A DNA stretch of 64,000 nt from Sequoia sempervirens (lineage: Eukaryota > Streptophyta > Pinopsida > Cupressales > Cupressaceae), in NCBI GenBank assembly GCA_007258455.2, contig VDFB02270651.1, positions 494,830,320-494,894,319 on the forward strand, read 5' to 3'. The notes beneath the pieces are model-generated. The model did not search any database, had not been told where the DNA came from, and saw nothing but the letters and a program-made list of their open reading frames with translations. The translations under genes and the position numbers were made by a program. Positions 25,111 to 38,070 of this stretch are shown piece after piece (positions within the stretch are counted from its first letter, which is position 1; the number at the start of each line of letters is the position of its first letter).

Positions 25111-25302
25111 CTAACAGAAGTATACAAAACAATTTTTATTTATGATAAGGAGATGCTAGCGACAAAGCATGCCTTAGTGAAGTTCCAAAAATACTTGATG
25201 TTTGGTAAGTTTGTGTTCAAGAGATCATAATAGTCTTAAGTACTGTCTTAATTAAAATACTTAAATGACATAAAACATAAATGGGCAAGCAAGTTACATG
25301 CA
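25111..25302 (+). pseudogene. 192-bp island of base Gypsy RNase H
   Basis: It reads LTEVYKTIFIYDKEMLATKH, then KFQKYLMFGKFVF, and after a break LKYLNDIKHKWASKLHA. This is the expected RNase H order between the 9073 and 38845 pieces. It is bounded on the left by the insertion A TSD and on the right by ATGCA of insertion B. Confidence 0.85.
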
Positions 25303-25647
25303 TGATCCAGAGATATTTTTCACTGAAAATTGAAGTGTCCCCAATGCTCCAAAATTCAACACCATCAGAAAGAGCTTAGAATCTTGAATCCAATGCAACT
25401 TGAACGGAGTCAAAAGGATCTTGTATGCTCAAGATATAGCCAGTCAAAATTTAGTCAAACTGGCAATTGAGGCTGTCAAAAAAGAGAAAAAAAGATCATC
25501 TCGGAATTCATCAAAACTAATGTCAAATTGAAGAGCTTGATGAGATGAACCCAACAATGTTCATTTCATCAAATTTTGAGTTTGTACGCCCAAGATATCA
25601 CAAGTCAAACTTGTAGTTGACTAGGGTGGACTAGGTGGTACGACTGA

Positions 25648-25668
25648 TGACGTCAGCATAGTGACTCA
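25648..25668 (+). promoter_or_regulatory. TGACGTCA and TGACTCA sites in the LTR
   Basis: The perfect palindrome TGACGTCA (25648-25655) is followed by TGACTCA (25662-25668). These match classic bZIP targets (CRE/TGA type and GCN4/AP-1 type). In the 3' LTR both have become TGACATCA and TGATTCA by C-to-T changes. Confidence 0.45.
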
Positions 25669-25871
25669 GCAAGTCGTACGGTACGGACGATGAGGTGGAC
25701 CAACTAGAAAGTGACATGTGTCATACGTACATCCAGTCAACAAGGACAAGTGGCAGTCCAGTTAGTAGGTCCATGTGTCTTCATCAACGAATCAAATACT
25801 GACACGTGGCAGCTCCTAGGAGCACCACATGTCACCGATCATCAGTTGTTTTGGACAGTTCAACAAAAATT

Positions 25872-26075
25872 TTAAGGGGACTCAACCCCATGACCTGTCG
25901 GACTCCAAGATCGTCGATGACTATTGCACCACACACCATGCCTTCAATCTACATTGGTGGCAGGTTAGTTTTGGCAACTAACCAAGTTTAAATGGGTTTT
26001 TTTAAATGGAACGGTAAGGGGTTGAACTCACAACCACCCTACCCCCAAAATGATTCGCGACCACTACACCACCAT
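25872..26075 (-). mobile_element. Two tRNA-like SINE modules inside the insertion B LTR
   Basis: On the minus strand, module 1 (about 26075-26018) has an A box (GGTGTAGTGG) and a B box (GAGTTCAACCCC). Module 2 (about 25933-25876) has TGGTGCAATAGTC and GGGTTGAGTCCCC. A-to-B spacing is about 30-40 bases in each, as in tRNA-derived Pol III promoters. Both modules are present in the 3' LTR (about 31970-32175), so they were part of the element before it inserted. Confidence 0.5.
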
Positions 26076-26277
26076 GTGGCATGTAATATTATAGAGAGGT
26101 CAGTTTGTTTTGTCTTGTATTTTAAGCCAAAAATTAACTAATATACCTATATTGTAAAATCTAACCCCTAACAACTTTGTGAGAAGACAAAAGGGGGTTA
26201 GGAAACGAAGGCTAATCTATTATAAGGGGTTATTTGATTTTTTTATTGGTTAAGACTTATTAAGGCATATTTTTTGT

Positions 26278-26285
26278 ATAAAAAT
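26278..26285 (+). promoter_or_regulatory. TATA-like box of the insertion B LTR
   Basis: TATAAAAA sits in the last third of the LTR and is kept in the 3' copy near 32360. It is a likely Pol II core promoter for the element; no start site can be read from sequence. Confidence 0.5.
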
Positions 26286-26674
26286 GGGGCATGGGTCATT
26301 CTAAAAATGAAGCAGGTGATGTGAAGGAGAGAACGCTTTGAAGACATTGGAGCCATTCTTGTACAATGAAGGAATGTTACATTGTTGTGCTAGAAGGAAA
26401 TGGTCTTGCAATTGTAATTCTGATTTTTGGAGCGTAATCGGATCAGTCACTCTATTGGAGAGGGGCCCGAAGATGTAGCCTTTGGGTGAACTTCGTTATC
26501 AATTGTGTTTTGTCTTCTATCTCTTTACTCTCTTTCTTTCAATTCATCATCTTTATTATGCTATGTTCATTTAATCATTTTGTTACATTATTCTATGTGT
26601 TTAAGCTTTAATTAATCATTGTAAAGTTAAGCATTCTATAAGCAATCATCGTAGATCCTAAATCAGCTCAAGTT

Positions 26675-26686
26675 TGGTATCAGAGC
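26675..26686 (+). other. Primer binding site of insertion B (initiator-Met tRNA)
   Basis: TGGTATCAGAGC lies 4 bases after the LTR end. This 12-mer is the standard plant LTR-element site complementary to the 3' end of initiator tRNA-Met. Confidence 0.85.
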
Positions 26687-27078
26687 TTTGTGTGACTAGT
26701 ATTACAGAAGTGAATGCTAACGAGATCCAGGATTCGATGAGCCAAAGGCAAACTTGACGAATATAATCCTGAGATCAGAAGACGAAGAACTGATCCACCA
26801 TCATAGATGGAAGAAACGGGTGGTGGACAAAGTTCAAAGCTTGATGAGAAGATTTTACATAAGGCTTTTCTTGACATGAAGGCCATGGTATACGTTTTAT
26901 TCCAGGAGAGGCAAGAACGGATGTAGAGACATGAAGCTCATGAGGACAAAGGGAAAAGATTAGGAGGTGATCATGAGCCTCCGAAAATTCCCCCAACTTC
27001 TTCTTCTCCTTCTCCATCTTCTCCTTCTTCTACTTATTCTATGTCTTCTAATCTTTTCAAGGGTGCACACAAGCCTAA

Positions 27079-28310
27079 AATAAAATTGGATGTAAAATTT
27101 GACTTACCAAAGTATTGTGGGGAATTGAATGCAAAAAAATTAGATGATTGGGTTCAACAAGTTAAAGTCTATTGTAGAGTCCAAAATCTCTTAGATGATG
27201 CTGATAGGATCTAGTTGGCTACTCTTCGGTTGGGAGGTTCAGCTCTCACCTAGTGGGAGAGTAGGACTCAAGCAGAAATTTCATTGCATGGTAGAGTTAG
27301 TTTAACTTGGGAAGAATTTTTTAATGCTCTTAAAAATAAACTCTATCCCTTAGGCCATATGCAATAGTTAATGATGAACTGGTAAACTTTTAGGCAAGGG
27401 AAAGGTCAATCTATTCAAGATTAGACCCATGATTTATGTAAACAAGCTATTGCATTGAATGTTCCATTGTACACCCAGATACATTGTTGAAGTACATAGG
27501 TGGTCTTCACTCTTAAGGCATTCCATTTTGGTTTTGAATCCTAATAATTTGGATGAAGTTTGTGTCCAAGTTACACACTTAGAGTCACAAGGTAAGGGTT
27601 CCTTCATTGATAAGTCTGATAAAAAACCATCTAAGCCTAAGGGTATAGACAAAGACAAAAGATAAAGGAAAAGGGAAGAAGAAAACTACAGCTAAGAAAG
27701 AGGGTGATAAGCCACATGCTCCCATTGCAAGAAAGAGGGGCATGATGATTCAAAGTGTTGGAAGTTGCATCAAGAGTTAAGGCTGAAAAGATATGGAGGC
27801 AATAAAGGCAAGCAAAAGACTACTGCAGTGATTCAATAGGATCTTGGATCTGACTTCGGAGATGAGACAAAGATTGTTGCTATCGAGATCCAAGGTAAAG
27901 GGAAAGGTACATCTCTTTCTTCTAATGAAATTTTTTCCAATGCAAGTGCAAGTACAAGTAAAGAATCTTCTCCTAAGGTTGTTAAGAAAAGAAATGAATT
28001 GTTTCACATTCAGATTGTAACAAAGCATAGTAAGGTTGATACACTGTTTGATACGGGTTCTCAAGTCAACTTAATATTTGAAGAAGTGGTAAATAAACTC
28101 AATTTGGCTACAACACCTCATCCAAAGCCATATACACTTGGATGGGTTTGCAATGATGCTCAACTATAGGTAACGAAACAATGTAAACTGAGATTTTCTA
28201 TCACTGCAAACTTTGTTGATGAGGTAGAGGTAGAAGTAGTTCCTTTGGATATTTGTGGTCTTGTGTTGGGGAGTCCTTATCTATATGACAAAAAATAAAT
28301 CTTTTATAGG
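27079..28310 (+). pseudogene. Insertion B gag and protease
   Basis: The gag core reads KFDLPKYCGELNAKKLDDWV near 27100, with a W-E-x-F segment near 27310. A zinc knuckle CSHCKKEGHDDSKC (CX2CX4HX4C) is complete near 27720. The protease site LFDTGSQVNLI near 28045 keeps the DTG triad, and LVLGSPYL near 28263 matches the second half of the fold. Stops occur at several points, for example near 27360, 27663 and 28167. Confidence 0.8.
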
Positions 28311-28559
28311 GGGAGAACAAGTATCATCTTTTTAAAGATGGGATAGAGTACATTGTACATGCACATAAGGTGAAGACTAATCTTACACTAGTTAATGTTG
28401 ATCAAACGAAAAGATTAGTCAATTCTAGTAAGAACTTTGCATTAATGCTTGTAAAATCCAAAGAAGATGATAAATTTGAGGCGTTCAAGGGGTGTGATCC
28501 AAAACATAAATTTGAAATGGTCAAAATTGTTTCCGCTTATGATGACTTGTTTCAAGAGC

Positions 28560-29870
28560 CGAAGGGGATGCCACCCAAGAGATAGATACAACATGAAATC
28601 TAGTTACAGTAGGATGTGCCACTTCCTAACATTGACGTGTACCATTTATCACTTATGTAGAATGAGGAAATCAAAAAGCGGGTTCAGGAGTTGGTTGAGA
28701 AAAGAGTCATCCTTCCTAGTACATCTCCTTGCGGTTCTCCAATTGTGTTGGTTCCAAAGAAAGACGGGACTTGGAGAATGTGCATCGACTATAGAGTCCT
28801 GAACAAGATAATGGTAAAGAACAGGTATCCTCTTCCCAGAATTGATGATTTACTTGATCAGTTGAAGCATGCAGTTTATTTCACTAAGTTAGACTTGCGT
28901 AGTGGATATCATCAGATAAGAATTACAGAAGATGACATTTGGAAAACTGCATTTAAGACAAAATAGGGACTGTTTGAGTGGATGGTCATGCCCTTTGGGC
29001 TTTGTAATGCACCAGCTACCTTTATGAGAGTCATGAACGATGTCTTTCATCCTTTCATTGATGTTTTTTTCATAGTCTATCTAGATGATATTCTTATATT
29101 CAATCAAACTTGGGAAGATCATGTAAGTCATGTAAATAAAGTTTTTGATGTATTGAGAAAAGAAAAACTTTATGTAAAGATGTCTAAATGTGAATTTTCT
29201 AATACATCCTAAGTGTACTTAGGCTATGTTGTAGGGGGTGGTCAATTGAAAGTAGACCATGTGAAGGTTGAAGCTATTGTAAACTAGCCTAAGCCAAGTA
29301 TAGTCACAGAAGTCAGATGTTTCCTAGGTGCAGTTTAGTACTGGAGAAAGTTCATTGCAAAATTCTCTTATATTGCATTACCATTGCACGCATTAACCAG
29401 TACGAGGGAAAAAATTTAGTGGGGAGGTCCACAATAGAAGGCCTTTGACACTATGAAGGAAAAGTTGAGCACTACACCAATTTTGGCTTTACCAAATCTA
29501 CATCAACTGTTTGAGATTGAGATAGATGCGAGTGGGTTTTCCATGGGATCCATTCTCATGTAAGGAGGTAAACTAGTCTGCTACCACTCTAAAATGCTTT
29601 CAAGAGCAGTAAGTAACTATCCCACTTATGATAAGGAAATTTATGCTTTAGTTCAAAGTGTTAGAAAATGGAAACATTACATAATGGGGAAATAAACTGT
29701 AATCCACACTGATCATCAGCCACTTCATTATTTACACTCGTAGTCTAAACTACAACAAAGTAGGCACTTTGGTGGATGGGTTTTTTGCAAGAGTTTCATT
29801 TGGTTATTAAGTATAAAAAAGGTGCCCATAACAAAGTAGCAGATATGTTGTCTAGGCCTCCTGTTATGAA
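28560..29870 (+). pseudogene. Insertion B reverse transcriptase and RNase H
   Basis: The RT is easy to read: [61 protein letters not shown] and the catalytic YLDDIL near 29077. An in-frame stop at 28966 splits it. RNase H (FEIEIDASGFSMGSIL, then YPTYDKEIYALVQSVRKWKH and TDHQPLHYL) follows with further stops. It lies between protease and integrase, the Gypsy order. Confidence 0.88.
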
Positions 29871-29989
29871 TGCTTCGATTATCCGTAAAGGTAGTTCCAT
29901 GGTACATGAAAGTTCTTAGGAATAGTATGCTAATGATGAAAAATTTAAGGAAATATATTCAGCTCTAATTGCAGGAAAACATGTAGAAG

Positions 29990-31360
29990 AGAAAGATTAC
30001 TATGTGGAGGAAAAATTGTTGTATCACTCGGGAAAATTATGCATTCCAAAGGATGAACAAGCACGGGTTATCAGAGAAGCACACACCTCATTGATTGCAG
30101 GACACTTTGGGGTAAGCAAAACAATCACTCAACTGCAGAAGTATTGTTACTGGCCTCATATGCAAGAAACTGTATCCAAGTATACTAGAGGTTGTGTCAT
30201 GTGTGCAACTAGTAAACCTAGTAACAAGAAATTTGGGTTGTGCATGCCTCTACCTGTACCATCCCGTCCATGAAAAGTGTCTCAATGGATTTTGTCGAGG
30301 GGTTACCTATGCCTAGGAAGGGACATGATTATCTGTATGTAGTAGTTGATTGGTTCAAAAAAATGTGTATCCTAATGCCTTGTAAGAAATAGGTCACTAC
30401 TAAACTGATGGCTCATATGTACTTTCAATTTGTATGGGTTCATTTTGGGTTACCTACTTCTATTGTATCGGATCGAGATTCTTGATTCTTAGGGGAATTT
30501 TGGTCAGCTTTGTGGGAACTCACGGACACCAAACTAAAGAAGAGTACAACCTTCCATCTGCAGACTGACAGAAAAACAAAGGTAGTATACAAGATAGTTG
30601 TGCATTTGCTCAGAGGTTACTACAGCAAACATCCTAAGCTATGGGATGAGAGTCTTCATTATGTGCAACATGCTTACAACCATGTGGCACACTCTTCTAC
30701 CAAGAGGTATCCTATTGAGACTTGCTTCGGTTATTTTCCTAAAACACCAATGGATTTTGCTTTTGGAAAAGATGATGTGGAAGATGGATGACATGATGCA
30801 GAAAGGGCTTTAAAGTTCATCCAAAAAGTCCAAGCAATTCATCAGGTAGTGGAAGCATAGTTGGAGTAGATCCAAGCAAAATACAAGGCTCACCATGATA
30901 AGCATCGCAGTCATCACCATTTTAGGTTGGAGACCGAGTTTGGTTACATATCAACAACGAAAGAATGCAAGGTGAAGGAAGAAAGCTCAAACCGATCAGA
31001 TATGGTCCTTTCGAGATTCTGGAAAAGATCGGTACCAATGCCTTCCACCTTAATCTTCCTCCATAAATGCATATCTATTGGGTTGTCAATGTTGAGAATC
31101 TAAAGTTGTATGAGCCTCCAATGATACTAGATGAAGACATGAACATTTAGGTTCCATCAGTTGATGATCTTTCACTAGAGTACATGTCAGAGTTGCCAGA
31201 GGATGTCATTCTTGATAGGAATGTCAGGACTTCACGAAGAGGAGCAGTTGAATACCTCAGAGAGGGACTGAATGCAATGAATCCAAGCAAGGTAAAATGG
31301 ATGGAGATTGGTAAAGTGAGGGAACTTTACCCACACTTACTTTCTAAGTAATCAAGCTTT
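29990..31360 (+). pseudogene. Insertion B integrase and C-terminus
   Basis: The zinc-binding HHCC part is visible near 30088-30205: AHTSLIAGHFG with HX4H-type spacing, then CVMCATSK. The core follows with breaks near 30270, and resumes near 30540 (THFHLQTDRKT-like wording, then HYVQHAYNHVAHSSTKRYP). The end reads VEYLREGLNAMNPSKVKW and KVRELYPHLL before a stop near 31351. No chromodomain is seen. Confidence 0.8.
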
Positions 31361-31392
31361 TAGAGGTCCAAAAGTTCTCCAGTAGGGAGGCC

Positions 31393-32576
31393 TAATCCGG
31401 GGAATATTTTTTGCTGAAAAATTGAAGTGTCCCCAATGCTCTAGAATTTAGCACCATTAGAAAGAGATTAGAATCTTGAATCCAATGCAACTTGAATGGA
31501 TTCGAAAGGAGATTGTATGCTCAAGATATAGCCAGTCAAACTAGTACCTGAGGCTGTCAAAAAAGCGAAAAAAAAAGATCATCTCAAAATTCATCAAAAA
31601 TGATTTCAAATCAAAGAGCTTGACAACACAAACCCAACGATGTTCGTTTCATCGAATTCTGAGTTCATACGTCCGAGATATCACAAGTCAAAGTTGCAGT
31701 TGACTAGGGTGGACCAGGTGGTACAACTGATGACATCAGCATGGTGATTCAGTAGGACGTACGGTATAGACAATGAGGTGGACCAACCCACAAGTGACAC
31801 ATTTCATCCATACATCCAATCAACAGGGACAAGTGGCGGTCCAGTCAACAGGTATAGGTGTCTTTGTTAGCAAATCAGATATCGACACATGGCAGCTCTT
31901 GGGAGCGCCACATGTCACCCTCCTATGGCATTGGTCATCAGTTGTTTTGGATGGTTCAAAAAAAATTTAAGAGGACTCAACCATGTGACCCATTGGACTC
32001 TAAGACCGTCGATGGTTGTTGTGCCACACACCATGCCCTCAATCTACTTTGGTGGTGGGTTAGTTTTGGAAACTAACCAAGTTTAAACGGGTTTTCAAAA
32101 ATGGAACGGCGAGGGGTTGAACTCACAACCACCCTGTCCCCAAAATGATTGGCGACCGCTACGCCACCATGTGGCATGTAATATTAGACAGAGATCAATT
32201 TGTTTTGTCTTGTATTTTAAGCCAAAAATTAGCAAATATGCCTATATTGTAAAACCTAACCCCTAACAACTTTATGAGAATACAAAAGGGGGTTAGGAAA
32301 CGAAGGTGGGTTATTTGATTTTTTTATTGGTTAAGCCTTATTAAAGCATATTTTTTGTATAAAAAGGGGGCATGGGTCATTCTGAAAGTGAAGCAGGTGA
32401 TGTAAACGAGAGAATGCTTTGAAGATGTTGGAGCCATTCTTGTATGACGGAGGAATGTTACACCATTGTGTTGGAAGGGAATGGTATTGCAATTGTAATT
32501 CTGATTTTTGGAGCATAGTCGGATTAGTCACTCTATTGGAGAGGGATCCAGAGACATAGCCTTTGGGAGAACTCCA
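31393..32576 (+). repeat. 3' LTR of insertion B, left part
   Basis: It starts TAATCC, where the 5' LTR has TGATCC, after a purine tract (AGTAGGGAGG). It runs to GAGAACTCC, where B1 begins. Confidence 0.85.
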
Positions 32577-33889
32577 TGTTGGCTCTTTTAAATACCAACC
32601 AAATCTTCAAGGAAGCCTATGAATTTTCCAACTCCAATGATTAGCGACCACAAAGGGGTTGGCAAACGAATGAGAGAAAGAGATTTAGCTTTCCTCATGC
32701 ACTTCAGGCTCTGCAAAACCCAAGAGGGTGATCCTACAATGTACTCACAATATTCCTTTAAAAGATCTCCACATACATCACACATTAAGTAGATACATTC
32801 TCATATCAATGACTCTACAAGTGACAAGTTGCAAGGAATTGATAAATCCTTTACACCATTATGACTTGGAGCAGAGAATAGACAATTGAAACGAAAACCA
32901 TAATAACCATCACCATACTAAAGACAAATTCGACTAAATGAATGGTTCTTTGATATGATCCAGTTGACCTAATATATTTGAATTTACTCAATATATAGAA
33001 TTAGTGTATTATCCTAGGGTGACAGGGTTGAATTCACAACACACTGTAATGCAATAACTAAAACATTTGATATTTATAAACCATTAAGGATTTGCATTGC
33101 AAATTCATAACTCAAGCTTTCCACACAAAACATACTTAAAGATCATATGAATTAACTCATAAACCAGTGATTGCATTAAATCATTTTAATCAACTAATTG
33201 AATTGAAGCAACAATGCAAACACACATCCAACCATATGAATTGGAGACCAATGAGATAATATTTAACTATTTCATTACTAATCTATGAACATATACATAG
33301 GAGACAATTTGCATGAAATTTTCCATTATCGATTCTCAAATGCTATAATTGTTGCAAAACATTTAAGCTAACTATGAATACAGACTCATATCCTAAGACT
33401 CAACAAGTAATTCCATATCCATTATATGCTTGTACTCATGAAAACTTCACTACGACTATCTAAGATCAACCAAAATTTCAAAGACCCTTGCACAATAGCC
33501 TTGAAATCCCTTTTATATGATCAAGGGAGCAAACAAGCATCAGGCTATTGGCTATTTACATTTCATTTCATTCAACATTTCAAGCACATTTCACTTCATT
33601 TCAACCCCCAGGCGGTTATATTTACATTTTGAAGAAATGGGGGGAAAATACAAAAGGACAAAAATTGTAAAAGCTTCTAGAAATCATATCCATATTGCTC
33701 AAAAATTCCACATCACCATCCATTCAACAAAAGGTGTAAAGCATGAGAGAAGAGTAAAATAAAACAAAAGGAAAGGATAGGTCGGGTTACCATGTGCATC
33801 TTCATATTAAGAGGATATAGATTTCCCTTACACAATATTTCAAAGGCCGGACCTATACTATACTCAACCATATTCTATATCCCTCTCGC

Positions 33890-36800
33890 CACCCTCATGG
33901 CTTACTCAGCATATTTTCCAGTGAATCTTTATATTCATCCTTAGTAGGCCAATTAATATCAAGCAATTTATGCACCTTCGTATTGTATGCATTGTACCTT
34001 GCATCAATCACCACCTTGGCTTCTTTCACAAAAGTGTCTATGTCTATTTGGATTCCAATGAGAGTATCAATAATGTCATTCAAGAAAGTTAGGTCCAATT
34101 TGTCATCAACATATTCTATTCATGGACCTGTAGCTATTTGATGCTTGAAGAATTCTCTCCATGGTGCATACTCCATGAGTGTTTCATCTTCATTGAGAAT
34201 CTTGGGCATACCACATTCTTCCATACTTCTAAAGGCTTTTATTTTACCTTGTAGTTGTGTTCCAATTCGCTCATGACACCTTGTGATCCCACCAATCATC
34301 TCAATTCCCCTTAGGATACCTAGTAGATTTGTTGGAGCTCAGGATCATCCTTTGTGTTTTCTTGTATTTGTTTTAAACTAATCAATCTACTACTCCACTT
34401 ATTCCAAGTATTTTGAAAAACCTCCTAAACATGTTGGAATATCTCAAAATCCTCATGTATACCCTTATACGTTAGCCATGCATCTTCTACTTTAAAAGAT
34501 TCCTTTGTCAATCTATGGCCTAAGATCTCATCAGCCATACCCTTTGTGATTTTGTTCATATCCTCTTGGAGCTTAATATTTTCAGACTTGGCTATTTGGA
34601 GTTCATTCTTCATGGAAATAATTCTTTCCTTGAAGGTTTCCTTTTACTGTGATGAGATACTAGTTGGGGAAGTAGGTAAGGTCTTATGTCCTGTATTAAC
34701 TGTAGTAGCCTTTAACTTATTGTATTCCTCAACCAATTTATTATGCTTTTCCAACAATTTCATGTACCTAGCCTGAGAGATCTTTGCAGTTTCCACACTC
34801 CATATGGTTGTGTGCATTGTTAGTATTGCAGCTTGTTGGGCTATCATCTCTGAAGTCCTACCTATTATCAAGTCTCTTGAGAGGCCAGTCATTGCTCTAA
34901 TGAGTCTACATCTTCCTAAATCTGGTGTCAATTGCTAAACAGCCAACGCATGTAGACTAGGACTAAACTTTGAACAAAATATTTTCTCATCAAAAGTTTC
35001 TTCTGACACCACAACAGTCAGGTCATTTCTGATTGCATCTAGGGCAATTATTGATGACAAAATCCATCCAGGCATCACCGTCATTCCACTATCTTTGACC
35101 AATCTCCTAGCTTCCACAGGATACATTTGTGTAATTTCCTGAATAATTTCTTCTCCAGTCTTCTTTCTAACTTCCTCTAGTTGGGAAGGGTCCACTCCCT
35201 CCTGAGCCTTTTGTATCTTGTCATTTATTTCTTGAGCTTTGAGCTCAGCCACGTATTCCCTGAATTCTCTTGTTGTCACAAAATAGTCATCTTCTAAAAA
35301 CTTAGCACAAGCTAGTACCCTTGCATCATTATCTCAACTTTCATCATATTCCTAAGGTACTAGCCTATCATCTAGGACAAAAGGTTCAATTACATCCCCA
35401 ATATCGGGGTGTGAAAATTCAGACTCTACTCCTTGTTCAGCAAGCGCAGTTTCAGTGGATGGTTGTTGCACATTCTCCTCAACATCATGTGCTTCACCAA
35501 CGCTCTCAATAGGTAATTCCATAAAAGGAGTATTCTCTATATCCAATGGCTACTACTCTTCTGATGTTGTGAGCTCCTTTGGTTGACCACCAACTTTTAT
35601 TAAATGCTCTTATAGAGCACTTTGAGCTAGCTGCTTAGCTTGCTCCACCTTCTCCAAGAAAGTGTCATCCATAAGTCACTAAGGACCAAATCCATCCTTT
35701 TATATTTTTCAAATATGTGTTTGTAAGGGCTTTGATAGTAAAATTTTTGAGTATAAGCCCTATGCTCAACCTCAACAATCTGCATCCATATGTCTGCTCT
35801 ATTTTGGACAGCAGAAGGTATTGGCAGATTCTTTATCACATCTTCCCTAAAGTAGAAGGCATGAGGTCCATACCCTGAGATTGACCTCTTTATCTTTTCT
35901 CTGTTGATATGTCCTTGTGGGTCAAACTTTCTAGTAGAGGCTACATTCATTCTCAGGTTGCTAACCATTATACCAAATACCTCATATGATTCCTTTGCTA
36001 ATACAACAAAATAGTCAAAGGATAAATTTGATGCAATGATAGAGGCCTTTCAGAACAACCTAAAGTTCTCTGCATCAGAGTGGTACATTTGCCACATTAT
36101 TTCAATAAAGGCCAACCTATCAAAAATAAACTTGAGTAACAAATGTGGTGCAATAGGAGCCCCACAACATCTAATGACCATGCAATCATTATATAAATAC
36201 TAGACTCCCCAATTTATTTTATAGTCTAGGTCATCACCAAATTCCTTTGGCCTTAACAATGCGTGAATTGTTTTGGAAATCCTTTTAGTACGTGCAACAC
36301 CCATTTGCACCAGAGTAGTGTATTTTATGTTGTTACAGAATGCAACATAGTTTAAGTTTGAGCAATGTAAATCCCAAAGCTGTGTCCAAATTTGAACTGG
36401 AAACTTATTATTCCTTTCATCCACCTTCCTTAGTTTCATAGCCTTTCCAAAAGCTTCATGTCCCTAACATAATATCATATGCATCAATAAGGAATAGTCT
36501 TTGAATGTCAATGGGGTTCTCCTCTCCTTTAACCTTACTAGATCATAGTTTAATTGTTCTACAACTCTATGGGCATAGTAAAACCAGGTATGCTTGTTTC
36601 TATGTTGAATATCCAAAATTATAAACAATAGGGGTGAGGCTATCCTTCCATCACACCTTACTCCAAGCACCTAACACAACATATAATATGTATATCTGAA
36701 ATAATCTACAAACTCTTCATAGTCCAATGGTTCAACCTCTTTGAGTGCAAACACAGTGCCCTTTTCTCACCTATGCCTAGGTATTTAACCTTTTCAAAGC

Positions 36801-37359
36801 GCTACCTTGTGTTTGGCATTTTTTTGCTACAATTTTTCAAAATTGATCTTTTCGCTAGCATCAGGTTTCATTCTAGAAACCCCCACAACTTTACTTGCCT
36901 TTATTTCCAGAATGCACCTACCATCAATGTCTATACAATTTCCCTGTTTACATCATCATATATGTCTACAAAATGGATCATCAAGTCCACTTCAACAAAA
37001 ACATTGGGGACAACCAGTTTTCCTAGATCATAACACCAGACATTTTTACCAAGATGTCGAGCATCTCTTCTTATAAAAGCATATAGGAACAATTCCCATC
37101 CAGTCTCTGGTAAAATATTGTCACCAATTCCCTCTGCAAGGTCCTTGAAATTGGTGGTTAGGATTCCTTCCCCTATAGCCTTCCTACCGCTTGCCTTGAC
37201 GTCTGGCGGTTGGAATTTATCCATGAAGCGAGTATAATCCTTAGGTTGGCCCCTTTTCTTTTCAGTGACTTTAGATGTTTGAGGGGGCTCATGGGAGACC
37301 TTCTGCTTTTTCTTCATGGGTACAGGTTTAGATGATGAGGAATCACCAGGTTGGCTCAT
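33890..37359 (-). pseudogene. Unrecognised long protein of B1, broken
   Basis: Successive minus-strand readings appear to form one protein of about 1,000 residues with stops and shifts. The N-terminus at 37359 is Ser/Lys/Pro-rich (MSQPGDSSSSKPVPMKKKQK), followed by a globular part to 36931. Pieces at 36670-36464, 36439-36200 (TLVQMGVARTKRISKTIHAL), 35968-35627 and 35279-34935 follow. Charged, probably coiled-coil segments lie at 34931-34644 and 34613-34425. No RT, integrase, transposase or helicase motif was recognised. Function unknown. Confidence 0.5.
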
Positions 37360-37818
37360 TTTAGCTTCTTTAGGGTTTTTACTTAGTTTAGAAGTAAACT
37401 AGGTTTGGGATTATTACCCTATTCTCAACAGCTCACACTCTAATTCAGACGTGATTTTACCCAATTAGGAAACTATACTAATTCAAGAGAAACCAAAAAC
37501 CCTAAACAATTCTTGAAATCAATTTAGACCCCCTTTGGTTTGACACACTAGTTCCTACAAAGCAATAAAAGAAACCAGTGGTATGGCAACTTACCCAGGA
37601 ATAAAATTTTTGCAACTCCTTTAGCTTCAACTTTGGTTATTTTGAACTCTCCTTCGGCTCCTCGGACATTCGACTAAGATGAAAATACAAACTATAAACC
37701 TCTTTCAATGAATTTAGCTAAGTACACATACCATTAAAATGGTGTAGGAAAGCTTGCGCAAGTGAACAATTATGCCTCAGGTTGGTCATTCCTATTTGAA
37801 TTCAAACCATTGATGCAT

Positions 37819-38070
37819 TCAGATGAAAAACTCATCCAATGGCTCACATTGTTTCCTACTCTCCACGGGCCCCACTGAAAATTTGATGTGTACTCGATGC
37901 ACTAGGAAATTGCCACGTGTATTTCCCCACATTTCATTAGTATTGCCCATCGCATGTCTCCTTTCTACACTGGGAGGCCAATGATGAAACATCATCCCTT
38001 GATCATAAGCGTGAAGAATATATCCACTGAAGACTTGAGTTCCATCACTCATCGCGTGTCCAAAGTTCAT
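37819..38070 (-). pseudogene. Small upstream reading of B1
   Basis: An 83-codon reading lies 5' of the main B1 protein on the same strand. The leader around it (38070-38340) repeats the word GATGAGCGAT or close variants. A candidate splice donor (CTGGGTAAGT) lies at about 37590, so the B1 transcript may have contained an intron. TATA-like TTTATATC lies near 38603-38596. Coding status is doubtful. Confidence 0.3.

Larger units (their letters stand above)
25303..26670 (+). repeat. 5' LTR of insertion B, 1368 bp
   Basis: It starts TGATCCAGAG and ends AGCTCA directly before the PBS region. It pairs with the split 3' LTR. It contains two antisense tRNA-like modules, bZIP-type sites and a TATA-like box. 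Confidence 0.88.
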
